Shown here: piece by piece, positions 62,663 through 64,000 of the stretch
Layout of the letters: every line of letters begins with the position of its first letter
How positions within the stretch are numbered: the first letter of the stretch is position 1
From: JBJXHC01 sp046160825
GTDB taxonomy: Bacteria > Bacteroidota > Ignavibacteria > UBA10030 > UBA6906
Assembly: GCA_046160825.1 (NCBI GenBank)
Contig: JBJXHC010000009.1
Location: forward strand, 1 to 64,000
Reading direction: 5' to 3'
Length of the DNA stretch: 64,000 nucleotides
Program-made: the position numbers and the translations under genes
Notes under the pieces: generated by a model
The model's input: the letters and a program-made list of their open reading frames with translations, nothing else
Told to the model about the DNA's origin: nothing
The model's database searches: none

Positions 62663-63783
62663 ATGTCTTCAAATAAAAAGGACATATTGTGGGAAGCTGC
62701 TCCTCATACAATCGCCAAGATTCGTATTCTTGAAGCCTACCTCGTGGCATGGTTCCAGATACTGGGAGTTTCCAGATATAGGATTGGCCAAGACTTGACT
62801 TATGTTGATGGCTTTGCAGGCCCGGGAAAGTAAAAAATTTCAGTAAGGGCTCTCCTGTTGCTGCTCTTATAGCAGCGAAGATGGCACTCTCTCGGTGCGG
62901 CAATTCTTGGAATGCCGGCGCAATAAACTGTTGTTTCATTGAAGAAAACAAAGACCGAACGGATTCCCTACAAACACAAATAGAGCCATTTCTGTCTGAA
63001 GAACGAATAAAGACTTTTGTTTACACTGATCCGTTTACCGAAGGGCTAGGGCAATTCAAGAAAGAACAAGCGAACATCTTTGCTCGCCAATGGCCTTTGT
63101 TTGCGTTCATAGATCCTTGTGGTGCAACTGGTGTTCCGTTTAATGATGTTATTAGCTTGTTACGTAATCAAACCACCGAAATGCTCCTTAATTTTGATGC
63201 TGACGGTATTGCAAGGATTTACAAAGCTAAAGAGCGAGCAAACCATGAATTGATTCTTAACGATATCTATGGTGATGAAAGCTGGAAAGACAGGTTTAAG
63301 GAAAACAACTCATTTGATTCTCTCTGTCGAGAGTCCCTTGAGTTGTACAAGGAAAAATTATTAAGTGTCGGAAGAGTGAAGTACGTGTTTCCATTCGAAA
63401 TGAGAACGAAAGCAAACAGCATTAATTACTTCCTTCTCTTCGCAAGCCAACACCCGCTTGGGCTAGAGAAAATGAAAGAGGCCATGAGGAGCGTTTATCA
63501 AAGTGGTGAGTATTGTTTTAGTGACGCCCGAATAGGTCAGGACACTCTATTTCGATTTGATGATCCAAGTTGGTATGCACAGAACATGCTGCAGCGTTTT
63601 GCCGGAAAAACAGTTGCGTACTCAGACCTTGTTGATTTCGCTTTGCTGGAAACGCCCTTTATCAATCCTAAATCAATGATGAAGGAGCTAAAAGAAGACG
63701 ATGAGATCCAGAGCTCGGCAGTTCGGAGAAAAGGAACGTTCAATGAAGCCAAGATTGTATCGGTCAGTTTTAAGTCAAGATAA
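62663..63783 (+). pseudogene. tcmP: Three-Cys-motif partner protein TcmP, single-base frameshift
   Basis: A TcmP-family gene (about 370 codons) in two frames. The first part (62663-62833) encodes MSSNKKDILWEAAPHTIAKI to VDGFAGPGK and then meets TAA. The rest (from 62830 in the -1 frame) gives NFSKGSPVAALIAAK and continues to the stop at 63781-63783. Adding one base in the TAAAAAATTT stretch at 62831-62840 restores GPGKYKNFSKGSP, the usual family reading, so it is either a recent mutation or a homopolymer sequencing error. TcmP genes are normally paired with three-Cys-motif (DUF5131) genes, as here. The stretch is AT-richer than the PolB gene. Confidence 0.85.
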
Positions 63784-63785
63784 CG

Positions 63786-64000
63786 GTGGCTAGTAAATCC
63801 AATATCGAATGGACCGACTCCACCTGGAATCCCGTCACCGGCTGCACGAAGATCAGTCCGGGCTGCAAACGTTGCTACGCCGAGACATTTGCCGAGCGGT
63901 TCCGTGGAGTACCTGGTCATCCGTTTGAGCAAGGCTTTGATCTCAAGCTCTGGCCCGAACGACTTGAGATGCCGCTCCGCTGGAAAGAGCCGAAGATGAT
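63786..64000 (+). CDS. Three-Cys-motif (DUF5131, phage Gp37/Gp68) protein, partial
   Basis: The first 71 codons of a DUF5131 gene that runs off the right edge. IEWTDSTWNPVTGC opens the family motif, and Cys20, Cys27 and Cys30 (GCTKISPGCKRCYAE) are the three cysteines, likely an iron-sulphur or metal site related to radical-SAM-like folds. The start is GTG 63786, three bases after the tcmP stop, so the pair is translationally linked. The family is common on phages and mobile elements and its activity is unknown. Confidence 0.88.
   Translation, partial: MASKSNIEWTDSTWNPVTGCTKISPGCKRCYAETFAERFRGVPGHPFEQGFDLKLWPERLEMPLRWKEPKM

Noticed and set aside
1..64000. CRISPR arrays, tRNA or rRNA genes
   Set aside because: No regularly spaced direct repeats were seen, and no cloverleaf-like or rRNA-like sequence was recognised in the short intergenic regions. 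A tRNA or rRNA search program was not run.

Overview
The window comes from a bacterium of the Bacteroidota/Chlorobiota side of the FCB group, most likely an Ignavibacteria-like lineage. Three secreted proteins end in the type IX secretion (T9SS) sorting domain with the NYPNPFNP signature typical of those bacteria. LPS genes (lpxH, a split heptose kinase/nucleotidyltransferase pair), tamB, secDF and a PpiD-like chaperone show a Gram-negative envelope. Base composition looks slightly above 50% G+C by eye (not computed), with AT-richer stretches at about 48.8-52.7 kb and from 62.6 kb to the right edge. No gene-free stretch exceeds 300 bases; the longest are 38897-39176 and 49830-50099.

Layout. 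1-8.1 kb: a partial dipeptidyl-peptidase III lipoprotein, small membrane proteins, an amidohydrolase, an outer-membrane protein, an esterase, a family 5 uracil-DNA glycosylase and a patatin. 8.2-14 kb (minus strand): secD-secF-STAS, then a terminator, then purA and a histidine kinase. 14.1-29.9 kb (plus): PpiD-like isomerase, outer-membrane barrel, methyltransferase, aroK, rfaE1, rfaE2, tamB, RNase R, and a metallopeptidase/propeller/Omp85-like barrel fusion. 29.9-32.1 kb: a two-component pair. 32.3-41.4 kb: secreted proteins, including a 1572-residue Ig-repeat protein, a peptidylarginine-deiminase-like enzyme and a dockerin-like/cohesin-like pair. 41.8-48.7 kb (minus): an apparent operon of ABC ATPase, leucine-type dehydrogenase, nusB, UMF1 transporter, lpxH and class A PBP.

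48.8-52.75 kb is a discrete 3961-bp mobile element. It has 18-bp terminal inverted repeats starting with GGT, a perfect 8-bp target duplication (CCCCCATC), an IS1-family-like transposase, and passengers: an XRE/ImmA regulator-protease pair, a small winged-helix-like protein, an orphan N4-cytosine-type DNA methyltransferase and a 73-residue partner.

52.8-57 kb returns to ordinary genes (marC, SDR, M3 peptidase). 57-62.6 kb holds what looks like a damage-inducible cassette. A LexA/CI-type S24 repressor has palindromic operators between overlapping divergent promoters that also drive a DUF72 gene. Downstream are a RadA/RecA-like protein with a degenerate Walker A, a small helical protein and a B-family DNA polymerase of the apparently inactivated PolB2 type. 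A hicBA toxin-antitoxin pair sits inside the cassette on the opposite strand. The window ends with a frameshifted tcmP and the start of its usual three-Cys-motif partner. The mobile element and the repressor-RadA-like-PolB2 cassette are the two most interesting parts.
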